A DNA stretch of 38,309 bases from Acidobacteriota bacterium (GTDB lineage: Bacteria > Acidobacteriota > Terriglobia > 20CM-2-55-15). The notes under the pieces are model-generated. The model was given only the letters and a program-made list of their open reading frames with translations, was not told where the DNA came from and did not search any database. A program made the position numbers and the translations under genes. The stretch's first letter is position 1. Every line of letters begins with the position of its first letter. The DNA is taken from NCBI GenBank assembly GCA_003223875.1, contig QHWY01000228.1, positions 1 to 38,309 on the forward strand, read 5' to 3'. Of this stretch, positions 32,008 to 38,309 are shown one piece after another.

Positions 32008-33033
32008 ATGAAGAATCCTCTCGACAATTTCGATTACCGCGTCCAGTGCGATGACTTTTTCGTGTACGAGCTCGGCCGGCTAGTCGAGGAGGATCGTGCC
32101 TCATTCGATGATGAAGAATTTCGGAGGCTTGTCGATGCCGGTATCCATGAGCACGTCGAGAGGCGTCTAGACATCCGGGCGGAGATTGCCGCACGCCTCC
32201 GTAAATTGCGATCGATGCCCGTACGAGTGTTGCAGTTCGTCGAAGATATTGAGGCTCCGTTACGCGACGTTCCAACGATCATTCAGAGTTACACGGCTTA
32301 CCTTATCCGGACACTCGAGCAATGTGCGGATGAGAAACCCGATGAGAAAATCGAAGCTGCTGCGGATCTGTTGCTGGAATCTCCGGAAGACGGCTCTGCC
32401 GCGGAACGAGCTATAGAGACTTTAGGATCTATTCAATCCGCCATAAGCGCGCGCGTTCTGGCGCACGTTATTTCCGAGCCAATACTTGAAGAAGACCTCG
32501 AGGTGAAAGCCTATACCTATGTGCGTGCGATGTGGCCGCTGCCTCGTCCATACATCTTCTACTCGCTGAAGCCGCACGCGCACGAGGACATTCCGTTTCG
32601 GTGGTTTCAGCTCTTAATCGACTGCCGCGAAGCTTCTGCGGTTGACCGCATTCTGGAGGAAGTTCTCGCGCATGCGAAGCATCCCGATTATCGCGAGGAT
32701 CTGCTGGCTCTCGTCGAGCTTCTCGCCGAGGCGCAAGATCCGCAAACAGAAGAGAAACTTTTGAAGGTTTTCAACAGCGAGGAAACCTCGCGCGCTGCGT
32801 GCGAGATTTTAGAAGGGTTCTTAAAAAGGAAACAAACGAAAACGCAAAAAGGCACGAATATCGCAGATCCGTGGGCAAGCCTGGAGCGTCTCTACAAGGC
32901 AAATAAGAAATACCTCGCAGCCGCCAGACTGTTCGAATCGGGCGACAAAGCCGCAGCCAACCGCAAACTGGATGAATTATTGCGCGAGCAGCCGGATTAT
33001 CCCTTCGCGCTCATGCTGAAAGCGTTGACCTGA
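32008..33033 (+). CDS. Helical-repeat protein of unknown function, 341 residues
   Basis: Soluble, acidic and mainly helical; looks like HEAT/TPR-type repeats, with a final TPR-like unit (YLAAARLFESGDKAAANRKLDELLREQ in outline). Residues around 273-287 (KRKQTKTQKGTN) are basic and look like an F4 repeat read in frame. No catalytic motif. The nearest G-rich ribosome-site-like sequence is the F2 tip about 15 bases upstream. Function unknown. Confidence 0.65.
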   Translation: MKNPLDNFDYRVQCDDFFVYELGRLVEEDRASFDDEEFRRLVDAGIHEHVERRLDIRAEIAARLRKLRSMPVRVLQFVEDIEAPLRDVPTIIQSYTAYLIRTLEQCADEKPDEKIEAAADLLLESPEDGSAAERAIETLGSIQSAISARVLAHVISEPILEEDLEVKAYTYVRAMWPLPRPYIFYSLKPHAHEDIPFRWFQLLIDCREASAVDRILEEVLAHAKHPDYREDLLALVELLAEAQDPQTEEKLLKVFNSEETSRAACEILEGFLKRKQTKTQKGTNIADPWASLERLYKANKKYLAAARLFESGDKAAANRKLDELLREQPDYPFALMLKALT

Positions 33034-33037
33034 GGGT

Positions 33038-33122
33038 ATTGGAGATTGCAGGTTGGAAATTGCTGGATTGTTTCATCCGAAAAAATTTCCAATGAGCAAC
33101 CTCCAGTCTTGGAATTTACAAT
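33038..33122. repeat. F3 inverted repeat
   Basis: ATTGGAGATTGCAGGTTGGAA on the left and TCCAGTCTTGGAATTTACAAT on the right with GTTTCATCCGAAAAAATTTCC between, very similar to the copy at 35246. It lies between two convergent genes. Confidence 0.7.
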
Positions 33123-33124
33123 AC

Positions 33125-33265
33125 TTAGTAGTCACTACACGACTTGAAATACGAGCACTTGGGGCACACCAGCTTACATTTCTGTTCGTCCAGTTGTGCC
33201 CCACAGTTTGGGCAGGTACGTTCGATTTTCTCCACCTGTGATTCGTTACATGTGCCGGTCGTCAT
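33125..33265 (-). CDS. Small zinc-ribbon protein, 46 residues
   Basis: ATG 33265 opens a short protein with TCPNCGAQL, a KCKLVCPKC pair and the closing SYFKSCSDY. Two CxxC knuckles (Cys18/21 and Cys34/37) would bind zinc; two more Cys (30 and 43) may stabilise it. The same short ribbon with a YF.SCSD ending is common in bacteria, function unknown. It overlaps the upstream gene by 20 bases, so they are co-expressed. Confidence 0.75.
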   Translation of the reverse strand: MTTGTCNESQVEKIERTCPNCGAQLDEQKCKLVCPKCSYFKSCSDY

Positions 33266-33851
33266 GCGGCTTGTCGTCCTGTTGTTCTTTTCCGAAATAC
33301 TCCGCGAGGTGACCGAGAATGGTTGCAGCATCAAAAGGCCGGCCTTCAAACGTTGTGATGCATCGGGACCGGCGCCAACCATTGCCCCGCTTCACGCCGA
33401 CGATGATGTATTCGTCGAAAAATCCGCTTTCTTTAAGAAATCGGATTGCGGATTCTGGGGTGAATTCATTAGACCGGAATTCGCACACGCTGATGAGATC
33501 GCGAAGACGATCCGCCTGGTCCGATTCTGCCATTTCCAGGAAGGGATCCAGCCCGTGGACTTCGCATTTTACAGGCGGCTCACCATCTTGAGACAGTCCT
33601 TCAAGCTGCGCCTTTACGAATTCGCCCAGAGCGCAATCCTCAAATCCTTCGATCACCGGCCCCGTTCTAAGATTCGTCAGAAAGAACACCCCGCGCCTAG
33701 GTATGACGCGTCCGGTTTCATCCACCTCACCAAGTAGAGCAGCCTCTTCCACCGACGGCAAACATAGCGAGAGCGGGCGAATCGTTGACTTTCGCGGCGG
33801 ATCTTGGGGATTGAAAACGTTGTTCCGGATGCGAAATCGTAACTCGACCAT
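33246..33851 (-). CDS. Hypothetical protein, 201 residues
   Basis: Soluble mixed alpha/beta protein with a strong GAGGAGG site before the ATG. Its first part is beta-rich (MVELRFRIRNNVFNPQD), and the second half is helical. I recognise no family. It is co-transcribed with the small zinc ribbon. A palindrome (33875-33892) lies 23 bases upstream. Confidence 0.7.
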   Translation of the reverse strand: MVELRFRIRNNVFNPQDPPRKSTIRPLSLCLPSVEEAALLGEVDETGRVIPRRGVFFLTNLRTGPVIEGFEDCALGEFVKAQLEGLSQDGEPPVKCEVHGLDPFLEMAESDQADRLRDLISVCEFRSNEFTPESAIRFLKESGFFDEYIIVGVKRGNGWRRSRCITTFEGRPFDAATILGHLAEYFGKEQQDDKPHDDRHM

Positions 33852-33874
33852 CTATTGCCTCCTCGACGTTTTCC

Positions 33875-33892
33875 AACACAACTACTTGTGTT
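33875..33892. promoter_or_regulatory. Perfect palindrome, candidate operator
   Basis: AACACAACTACTTGTGTT: 7-bp perfect arms around four bases, in the shared upstream region of two divergent genes. Confidence 0.35.
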
Positions 33893-33936
33893 ATCACGCG
33901 ACTACCGGACAGATGTGGTCCAATTTCGATTAACAT

Positions 33937-33955
33937 AAACGTGATGACCACGTTT
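33937..33955 (+). promoter_or_regulatory. Hairpin that encloses a start codon
   Basis: AAACGTG and CACGTTT pair around ATGAC, so the ATG at 33944 would sit in the loop. It could hold back translation or be a second operator. Confidence 0.35.
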
Positions 33956-34168
33956 ACCGGCGTCGAACTCAAGCTGGTTCGCAAGCTGGCCGCCGAGCCG
34001 CCGTTGACCGTGTTGCAAATCAAGCAGGCATGCCCCATCCATTCTGTCTGTAATCCCCTACCCGTGTTCAGGATTTATAAAATCGATGATGCTTCGTTCG
34101 AAGCACAGTGGAATGGATATCACGAGAGCGGTCCCAAACAAATATTCCGGTTTGCCGATGCAGCGTGA
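33944..34168 (+). CDS. Hypothetical protein, 74 residues
   Basis: Read from ATG 33944 (GTG 33941 is the alternative). Short alpha/beta protein (FTGVELKLVRKLAAEPPLTVLQIKQACPIH; ends FRFADAA) with two Cys and no membrane segment. No ribosome site and no family recognised. An F2 repeat begins ten bases after the stop. Confidence 0.45.
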   Translation: MTTFTGVELKLVRKLAAEPPLTVLQIKQACPIHSVCNPLPVFRIYKIDDASFEAQWNGYHESGPKQIFRFADAA

Positions 34169-34177
34169 GTGCCGACC

Positions 34178-34417
34178 ATTCCCCTCCTCGCAGAGGAGGG
34201 GAGGCGCGACAGCGTAATAGAAGCTGGCACGCCGGGGTGGGCGCGAAGCGCGACCCCGATAGGGCGAAGCCTCACGCGAAGCGCGAGCCCGATAGGGCGA
34301 AGCCTCAATCGAAGTTCGGCCCGAACATTTTGCCGGGCTGACCACCCCGTCTGCGCTCGGCGCAGACTTCGCCCTGTCGGGCTCGCGCTTCGCGCCCTCC
34401 TCTGCGAGGAGGGGAAT
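34178..34417. repeat. Long F2 foldback repeat with a duplicated core
   Basis: Tips ATTCCCCTCCTCGCAGAGGAG and CTCCTCTGCGAGGAGGGGAAT are complementary. The core module (GCGAAGCGCGA.CCCGATAGGGCGAAGCCTCA) occurs twice in tandem on the left and once complemented on the right. 240 bp, no ORF supported. It ends five bases before the VWFA stop codon. Confidence 0.8.
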
Positions 34418-34422
34418 GTTGC

Positions 34423-35277
34423 TTAGCCGGCGTAGCCGGTCTTCGCCCTAATCTTCACCTCGCGACCCAGCACTTCGACGCGAATGTGATGAAACCCAGC
34501 GCGGTGGGGCACGTAGTAGCCAAGGTAATATTGCTGTCCGAGTTCGGTCCGGATTTCCTCGAGAACGGGCGCAATTGCAACTTGCTTCGGAACGTAAAGA
34601 GTGCGGCCACCGCTGATCTCAGAAAGAGATTCCAGCGTGTGCGAATCGACCAGCACGGCGGACCCGATCGCCACGAAGTACAGTAGAACCGCGGACTCCT
34701 GGATCTCTTGAACGACCCGAGCATGCGTAATAGTGCTGCCGTTGTCGTTCCCGTCGGTAAACGCAATGAGAGCCTTTCGAGGACGATCGGATTTTTCGAC
34801 CTTCTCCATCGAGTACAAAAGGCCGTCGTACAATGACGACGTTCCCCAAGCCCGTAACCCCGCCAAACTCTCTTCCAGGTGCTTCGCCGGCTGCTTTGAG
34901 GTATGAAGCAGCTTCACTGTTGTTCCGAATGAGACGAGAAAGAAATCGTCAGTCTTAGGAAGTGTTCGCGTGAAATCGCGGACGCCGCGCCTCATATAAG
35001 GAATAATGTCGACCATACTGCCGCTCGCGTCCATGAGCAGACCAATCGAGGACTCGACCTTGTCCTGTTTTTCGAAGACCCGCACGTCTTGCAGTTGATT
35101 GTCGTCGTAGACGCGGAAGTCCTCCTTCGACAGATCCGTGACGAAATTGCCTCGATCGTCCTTGACCGTCGCAAAGACGTCGACCAGGTTGACATCGACT
35201 TTCAGGGTTTGGCCGAAGATGACGGAAGAGAGCAGACACACAACTATTGTAAATTCCAAAATTGGAGGTTGTTTCAT
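34423..35277 (-). CDS. Secreted VWFA-domain protein
   Basis: A 284-residue protein from ATG 35277: signal peptide MKQPPILEFTIVVCLLSSVI, then an acidobacterial-type start (LKVDVNLVDVFATVKDDRGN..TDLSKEDFRVYDD in outline) and a von Willebrand A domain. The metal site is DASGSM with a downstream TSLYDG and AFTDGNDNGS, so MIDAS is complete. The C-terminus ends in a beta sandwich. Such proteins are exported and bind partners through the metal. The start codon and first ten or so residues are encoded by an F3 repeat. A 48-residue upstream extension of the frame lies in that repeat and in the preceding gene and was not used. Confidence 0.8.
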   Translation of the reverse strand: MKQPPILEFTIVVCLLSSVIFGQTLKVDVNLVDVFATVKDDRGNFVTDLSKEDFRVYDDNQLQDVRVFEKQDKVESSIGLLMDASGSMVDIIPYMRRGVRDFTRTLPKTDDFFLVSFGTTVKLLHTSKQPAKHLEESLAGLRAWGTSSLYDGLLYSMEKVEKSDRPRKALIAFTDGNDNGSTITHARVVQEIQESAVLLYFVAIGSAVLVDSHTLESLSEISGGRTLYVPKQVAIAPVLEEIRTELGQQYYLGYYVPHRAGFHHIRVEVLGREVKIRAKTGYAG

Positions 35278-35331
35278 TGGAGATTTTTTCGGATGAAACA
35301 ATCCAGCAACTTCCAATTTACAATTTCCAAT
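35246..35331. repeat. F3 inverted repeat supplying the VWFA start
   Basis: ATTGTAAATTCCAAAATTGG on the left and CCAATTTACAATTTCC on the right. It holds the ATG and the codons for MKQPPILEFT. Confidence 0.75.
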
Positions 35332-35344
35332 AGTTTCTTCTCTC

Positions 35345-38309
35345 TCAACTTCCCTCCTGAACCTCCCGGTATAGACGGTAGATCGCGGCGTTCGTTGAAA
35401 GAATTCGGGTTCCTTTTGCAAGAACCCTCAGCGCGTCGCGCTTGCGGCCGGCGTCTTTATAAATGTTAGCAAGTTTCAGGTAGACATCGGGATCACGATC
35501 GAACGCGTACTTGACAAGGTACTCATATTCTTTTGCGGCGCTCTCCATGTCTTTTTTCTGTTCGAAAACGCGCGCCATTCGATAGTGTCCCCAATATACG
35601 TACGGATCCACGGTGAGCGCGGTCTCCAACGCGCGAATCCCTTCATCCAATTGCTCTGCAGCCAGCCGGTAGTCTCCAAGCATTGCCCAAAAGTGGCCGA
35701 GCGAAGTGGGTTCGGTTGCCACGAATTGTTGCATCCAGTTGGCAGCCTCGCTCCAAGATTGGTCCTTTGCAGCCATCTCCGCCAACTTCCGCAACGGCAG
35801 CGGACGCTTTGGATCGATTGTCGCGGCCATCTCATAGTGCTGTTTTGCGCTCTCCGATTCGCCAAGACTTTCGTTGAGAATCCCCCATAATTCCTCTTTC
35901 TCCGCCATGAACGAACTTCCTGGCTTCATCTGCGAGTCGGCTTCCCGCAACGCATCCGCGGCGCGATCGAGAGTTCCGGAATCCAGATTCAATTTTGCGA
36001 TTGCAAGCTGTAGGGAGGCTTCCTCCTTTCGGGAGACTTGTGCAAGCAACGCCATGGACTGGTTCGCAAGATTCGACCGCTTGAAGTGCAGAAACGGATC
36101 GATCATGCCGTAGTAGGCGCTTTCCGGATCGGAAATCTCTGCGCCGTAAGGCGTCAGACCATCTTTCGACTGATACAACAGATCGATGTTCAAGTCACGT
36201 GTGTCGGAAAAAAGTTCGCGTGGCGCATGGAATTCCAGAAGCGGGTGATCGTCGGTGTTGCGCCGGGCCTTCGACGCAAACTTACGAACGGTCTCCGTCG
36301 ACATCACGTAATAAGCCAGCAGTCCTTCCGCGTGTTCGCTATGCAGAAAGTTGCGAAAATCGCGGGTCATCGCGGGATCGGACTTCACCGTCCTCTCGAG
36401 CCTCGCCGCGTCGAGCTTTGGCGGTTGGCGCGATCCGATGACGATTAGATCCGAATCGGTCACCCAAACGGATACTTCTGGAAACTTCCGTTGGACTTCG
36501 TAAAGAATCATCCGGAGATCTTCGGGATCGAGTTCGTACAGTTGGATCCACTGTGCAAAGACGCCATCAGGTTTTAAGACCTGGACCGCACGGTCGTAAA
36601 ACTCCGCAGTAAATAGGCTGGCAACGCCTGCGATCCATGGATTGGATGGTTCGGAGATGATGACATCGTACTGTTTGCGCGTGATGTTCATGTAATTTCG
36701 CGCATCATTGAAGATCATGTGGAGCTTCGGGCTTTCGTAGCTTCTTCGATTGATCTCCGAAAACCACGGAGCGGCGGCGAACACTGCCGGTTCGATCTCA
36801 ATGCAGTCGATATCGGCGACCTCTTTAATACCCGCAACTGCCCCCACCGTAACTCCAGAGCCATAGCCAATAACGAGGGCCGATTGCGGATTGGGATGAT
36901 AAAAGACCGGAAGCCATCCCACCGCCAATTGCGTGATCATGTCGTCGCGGTTCGAGGCATCTACTTTTCCGTTCGTCCGCAATGCCATGTAGTTCTCGCC
37001 CTTGCGGACCGAAATTGTCGCGTTGTTGCCTTCTTTGAAATAGACCACGTCAGTGTCTTCGTAATGCTCACTGATGGTCAGTTCCGGCCGGGATTCGAAC
37101 GCGTGCGAATAAATGAGTACTCCGCGATCCATGATGTCCGGCTTCCAGAACACGCCGCCTCGCATGGCCAGGGTCGCGACGATCAGCAGTCCAACGGCTA
37201 CGGATTGCGCGATACGCGATGTCTTCGCCTCCGCCAACAACAACAGCGCCATCGCGGCATTGAAGAAGAGTCCGGCAAGTATGGTCCGTTCGGTCCCGAT
37301 AGCAGGCATCAAAACGAAACCGGCAAAAAGCGATCCGGCGATAGCCCCGATCGTATTCAAGGAATAAATATTTCCGATACTCCTGCCCAGAATGATGAAC
37401 TTGCTGGAATATAACTGGCTCGCGATGGGGAACGTCGCTCCCATGCACAGCGTTGCCAAGATCATCAAGCCAGCGGACAAGACGAACTGGATCACCAGGA
37501 CCGCCGGAAACGAATAGTAGAAGGCGCGAATCAAGGCGATCAGTACGTTGGGCGCGGCAAGGTAACCGATTAAAAAAACGAGGCCGCCAATCGCGATGCC
37601 AAGCTGCAACAAACCCAGCAATCGAAGTGTCACTGCGGGTTTCCGGCGTCCAACGATCGAGCTCCCCAGTGCGATGCCGGTGAGAAAGGTTACCAGCATG
37701 ATCGAAAACGCATACGTTGAACTGCCGATTACGGCCGAGAGTGCTCGCGTCCAGGACACTTCGTACATCATCGCGACGAACCCCGACACCGCGAGCGTGA
37801 CAAGAACGAGCCTGTCGGCTGTTGGATTTGATGGCCTCTCCCCCTGGGAGAGGCCAGCCGAAGGCCGGGTGAGGGTCTCGGTCTCGACGGATGCTTCCTT
37901 TATCCCCGACGTCCACACGGCAAACAATCCAATCGCGACATTGACCGTCGCGATTATCAAAGTCGTTCGTGTGTTACCGATTCCTGGAATAAACACGAGA
38001 GCAGCCGCTATTGTCCCGGCAGCCGCACCGAATGTGTTCAACGCGTACAGAACCCCGACTTTGTTTTCCACCTGATCGACGTTTTCAGTAAAAAACCGCG
38101 TCAGGACCGGCAGTGTCCCCCCCATCAAAAATGTTGGAGTGAGTAAAACGGCGAAGCTCGTAGCGAAACGAACGAAAACGGCGCCTGCGGGAACCGAAGA
38201 CACCGACGGCGCGACGGCCCAATAGAACGTATCCAAAACGCGAAAAATTAACGGAACAAGGGCAGCAGAAAGTCCGATGCCGATCTCCAGCAAACCATAC
38301 ATGCGTAGA
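35345..38309 (-). CDS. Membrane / spermidine-synthase-like / TPR fusion protein (5' end outside window)
   Basis: At least 985 residues and open to the window edge; similar proteins start with another helix ahead of YGLLEIGIGLSA, so the 5' end is missing. Roughly the first 400 visible residues are a multi-helix membrane part of MFS-like look. A Rossmann methyltransferase fold of spermidine-synthase type follows (ALVIGYGSGVTVGAVA, IDCIEIEPAV, VIISEPSNPW, LKPDGVFAQW). TPR units fill the C-terminus (YWGHYRMARVFEQKKDM, PDVYLKLANIYKDAG). Polyamine synthesis is unproven because the family also includes members of unknown role. About 15 residues (LTRPSAGLSQGERPS) in one loop come from an F2 repeat. 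Confidence 0.8.
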   Translation of the reverse strand, partial: LRMYGLLEIGIGLSAALVPLIFRVLDTFYWAVAPSVSSVPAGAVFVRFATSFAVLLTPTFLMGGTLPVLTRFFTENVDQVENKVGVLYALNTFGAAAGTIAAALVFIPGIGNTRTTLIIATVNVAIGLFAVWTSGIKEASVETETLTRPSAGLSQGERPSNPTADRLVLVTLAVSGFVAMMYEVSWTRALSAVIGSSTYAFSIMLVTFLTGIALGSSIVGRRKPAVTLRLLGLLQLGIAIGGLVFLIGYLAAPNVLIALIRAFYYSFPAVLVIQFVLSAGLMILATLCMGATFPIASQLYSSKFIILGRSIGNIYSLNTIGAIAGSLFAGFVLMPAIGTERTILAGLFFNAAMALLLLAEAKTSRIAQSVAVGLLIVATLAMRGGVFWKPDIMDRGVLIYSHAFESRPELTISEHYEDTDVVYFKEGNNATISVRKGENYMALRTNGKVDASNRDDMITQLAVGWLPVFYHPNPQSALVIGYGSGVTVGAVAGIKEVADIDCIEIEPAVFAAAPWFSEINRRSYESPKLHMIFNDARNYMNITRKQYDVIISEPSNPWIAGVASLFTAEFYDRAVQVLKPDGVFAQWIQLYELDPEDLRMILYEVQRKFPEVSVWVTDSDLIVIGSRQPPKLDAARLERTVKSDPAMTRDFRNFLHSEHAEGLLAYYVMSTETVRKFASKARRNTDDHPLLEFHAPRELFSDTRDLNIDLLYQSKDGLTPYGAEISDPESAYYGMIDPFLHFKRSNLANQSMALLAQVSRKEEASLQLAIAKLNLDSGTLDRAADALREADSQMKPGSSFMAEKEELWGILNESLGESESAKQHYEMAATIDPKRPLPLRKLAEMAAKDQSWSEAANWMQQFVATEPTSLGHFWAMLGDYRLAAEQLDEGIRALETALTVDPYVYWGHYRMARVFEQKKDMESAAKEYEYLVKYAFDRDPDVYLKLANIYKDAGRKRDALRVLAKGTRILSTNAAIYRLYREVQEGS
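37834..37880. repeat. Partial F2 repeat inside the membrane fusion gene
   Basis: GCCTCTCCCCCTGGGAGAGG and GCCGGGTGAGGGTCTCG match one arm of the copy at 14221. Only one arm is present and it keeps the frame. Confidence 0.6.

Noticed and set aside
33144..33737. 197-residue plus-strand frame opposite the 201-residue gene
   Set aside because: The minus-strand gene has GAGGAGG and an overlap with a clear zinc ribbon; this frame has neither.
35278..35421. 48-residue N-terminal extension of the VWFA protein
   Set aside because: Encoded by an F3 repeat and the end of the preceding gene; it would bury the signal peptide.

Overview
The window reads like a chromosome segment of a free-living Gram-negative soil or sediment bacterium, most likely an Acidobacteriota member. 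The grounds are family-level and are an inference, not a database hit: a 1074-residue TonB-dependent receptor with an N-terminal carboxypeptidase-regulatory domain, followed by a secreted TPR protein; a VWFA protein of the type common in Acidobacteria; a membrane/spermidine-synthase/TPR fusion; and a PE-LIG-POL DNA ligase D. No rRNA, tRNA, CRISPR array, prophage or complete insertion sequence was seen.

Layout. 1-6106: end of a metallo-beta-lactamase-fold hydrolase, 3-hydroxyanthranilate dioxygenase, a minus-strand pair (SDR plus secreted duplicated carboxymuconolactone-decarboxylase-like protein), then two tandem secreted beta-propeller (NHL) proteins. 6124-7013: stacked palindromic repeats next to the surviving C-terminal piece of a PQQ/polyvinyl-alcohol-dehydrogenase-like gene. 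7010-9634: folE-rpiA on minus; an FmdB-type zinc ribbon, endonuclease III and two small genes on plus. 10039-13829: leucyl aminopeptidase, a small unknown gene and an aconitase-superfamily enzyme with its swivel domain first. 13872-14211: a promoter and two tandem short genes encoding near-identical acidic peptides, the best candidate for an undescribed system. 14531-16060: queD, a cytosolic cobalamin/siderophore-binding-like protein and a TPR protein, tightly overlapped. 16214-22949: double-length ThyX-like protein, ligD, a GT2 glycosyltransferase and a PolB-type exonuclease. 23385-27690: TonB receptor and TPR partner. 27695-33033: an SDR with an apparent AUA start, a DUF6178-like protein, an RNase II/R family exonuclease and a helical-repeat protein. 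33125-38309: two small unknowns, a zinc ribbon, the VWFA protein and the 5'-truncated membrane/spermidine-synthase fusion.

The second theme is repeats. At least four families recur. F1 is a 110-bp MITE-like element with 18-bp terminal inverted repeats beginning GGGCTTTGCACA and 7-bp target duplications. F2 is a foldback element with GGAGGGG or GGGAGAGG hairpin tips and a conserved GCGCGAAGCGCGAGCCCGA core. F3 is an 85-120 bp inverted repeat containing CCTCCAATCTTGGAATTTAC. F4 is a lysine-coding tail repeat. They nest in one another and also enter genes: an in-frame F2 copy in the LigD linker, an F2 arm in the membrane fusion protein, the RNase stop codon in F2, the VWFA start codon and signal-peptide N-region in F3, and the C-termini of LigD and the glycosyltransferase in F4.

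Functionally this is a mix of housekeeping genes (nucleotide, pterin, peptide and RNA metabolism, DNA repair) and secreted or envelope proteins, not one large pathway. Clear local operons are SDR/CMD, folE/rpiA, fmdB/nth/two small genes, queD/binding protein/TPR, exonuclease/glycosyltransferase, DUF6178/SDR and unknown/zinc ribbon.
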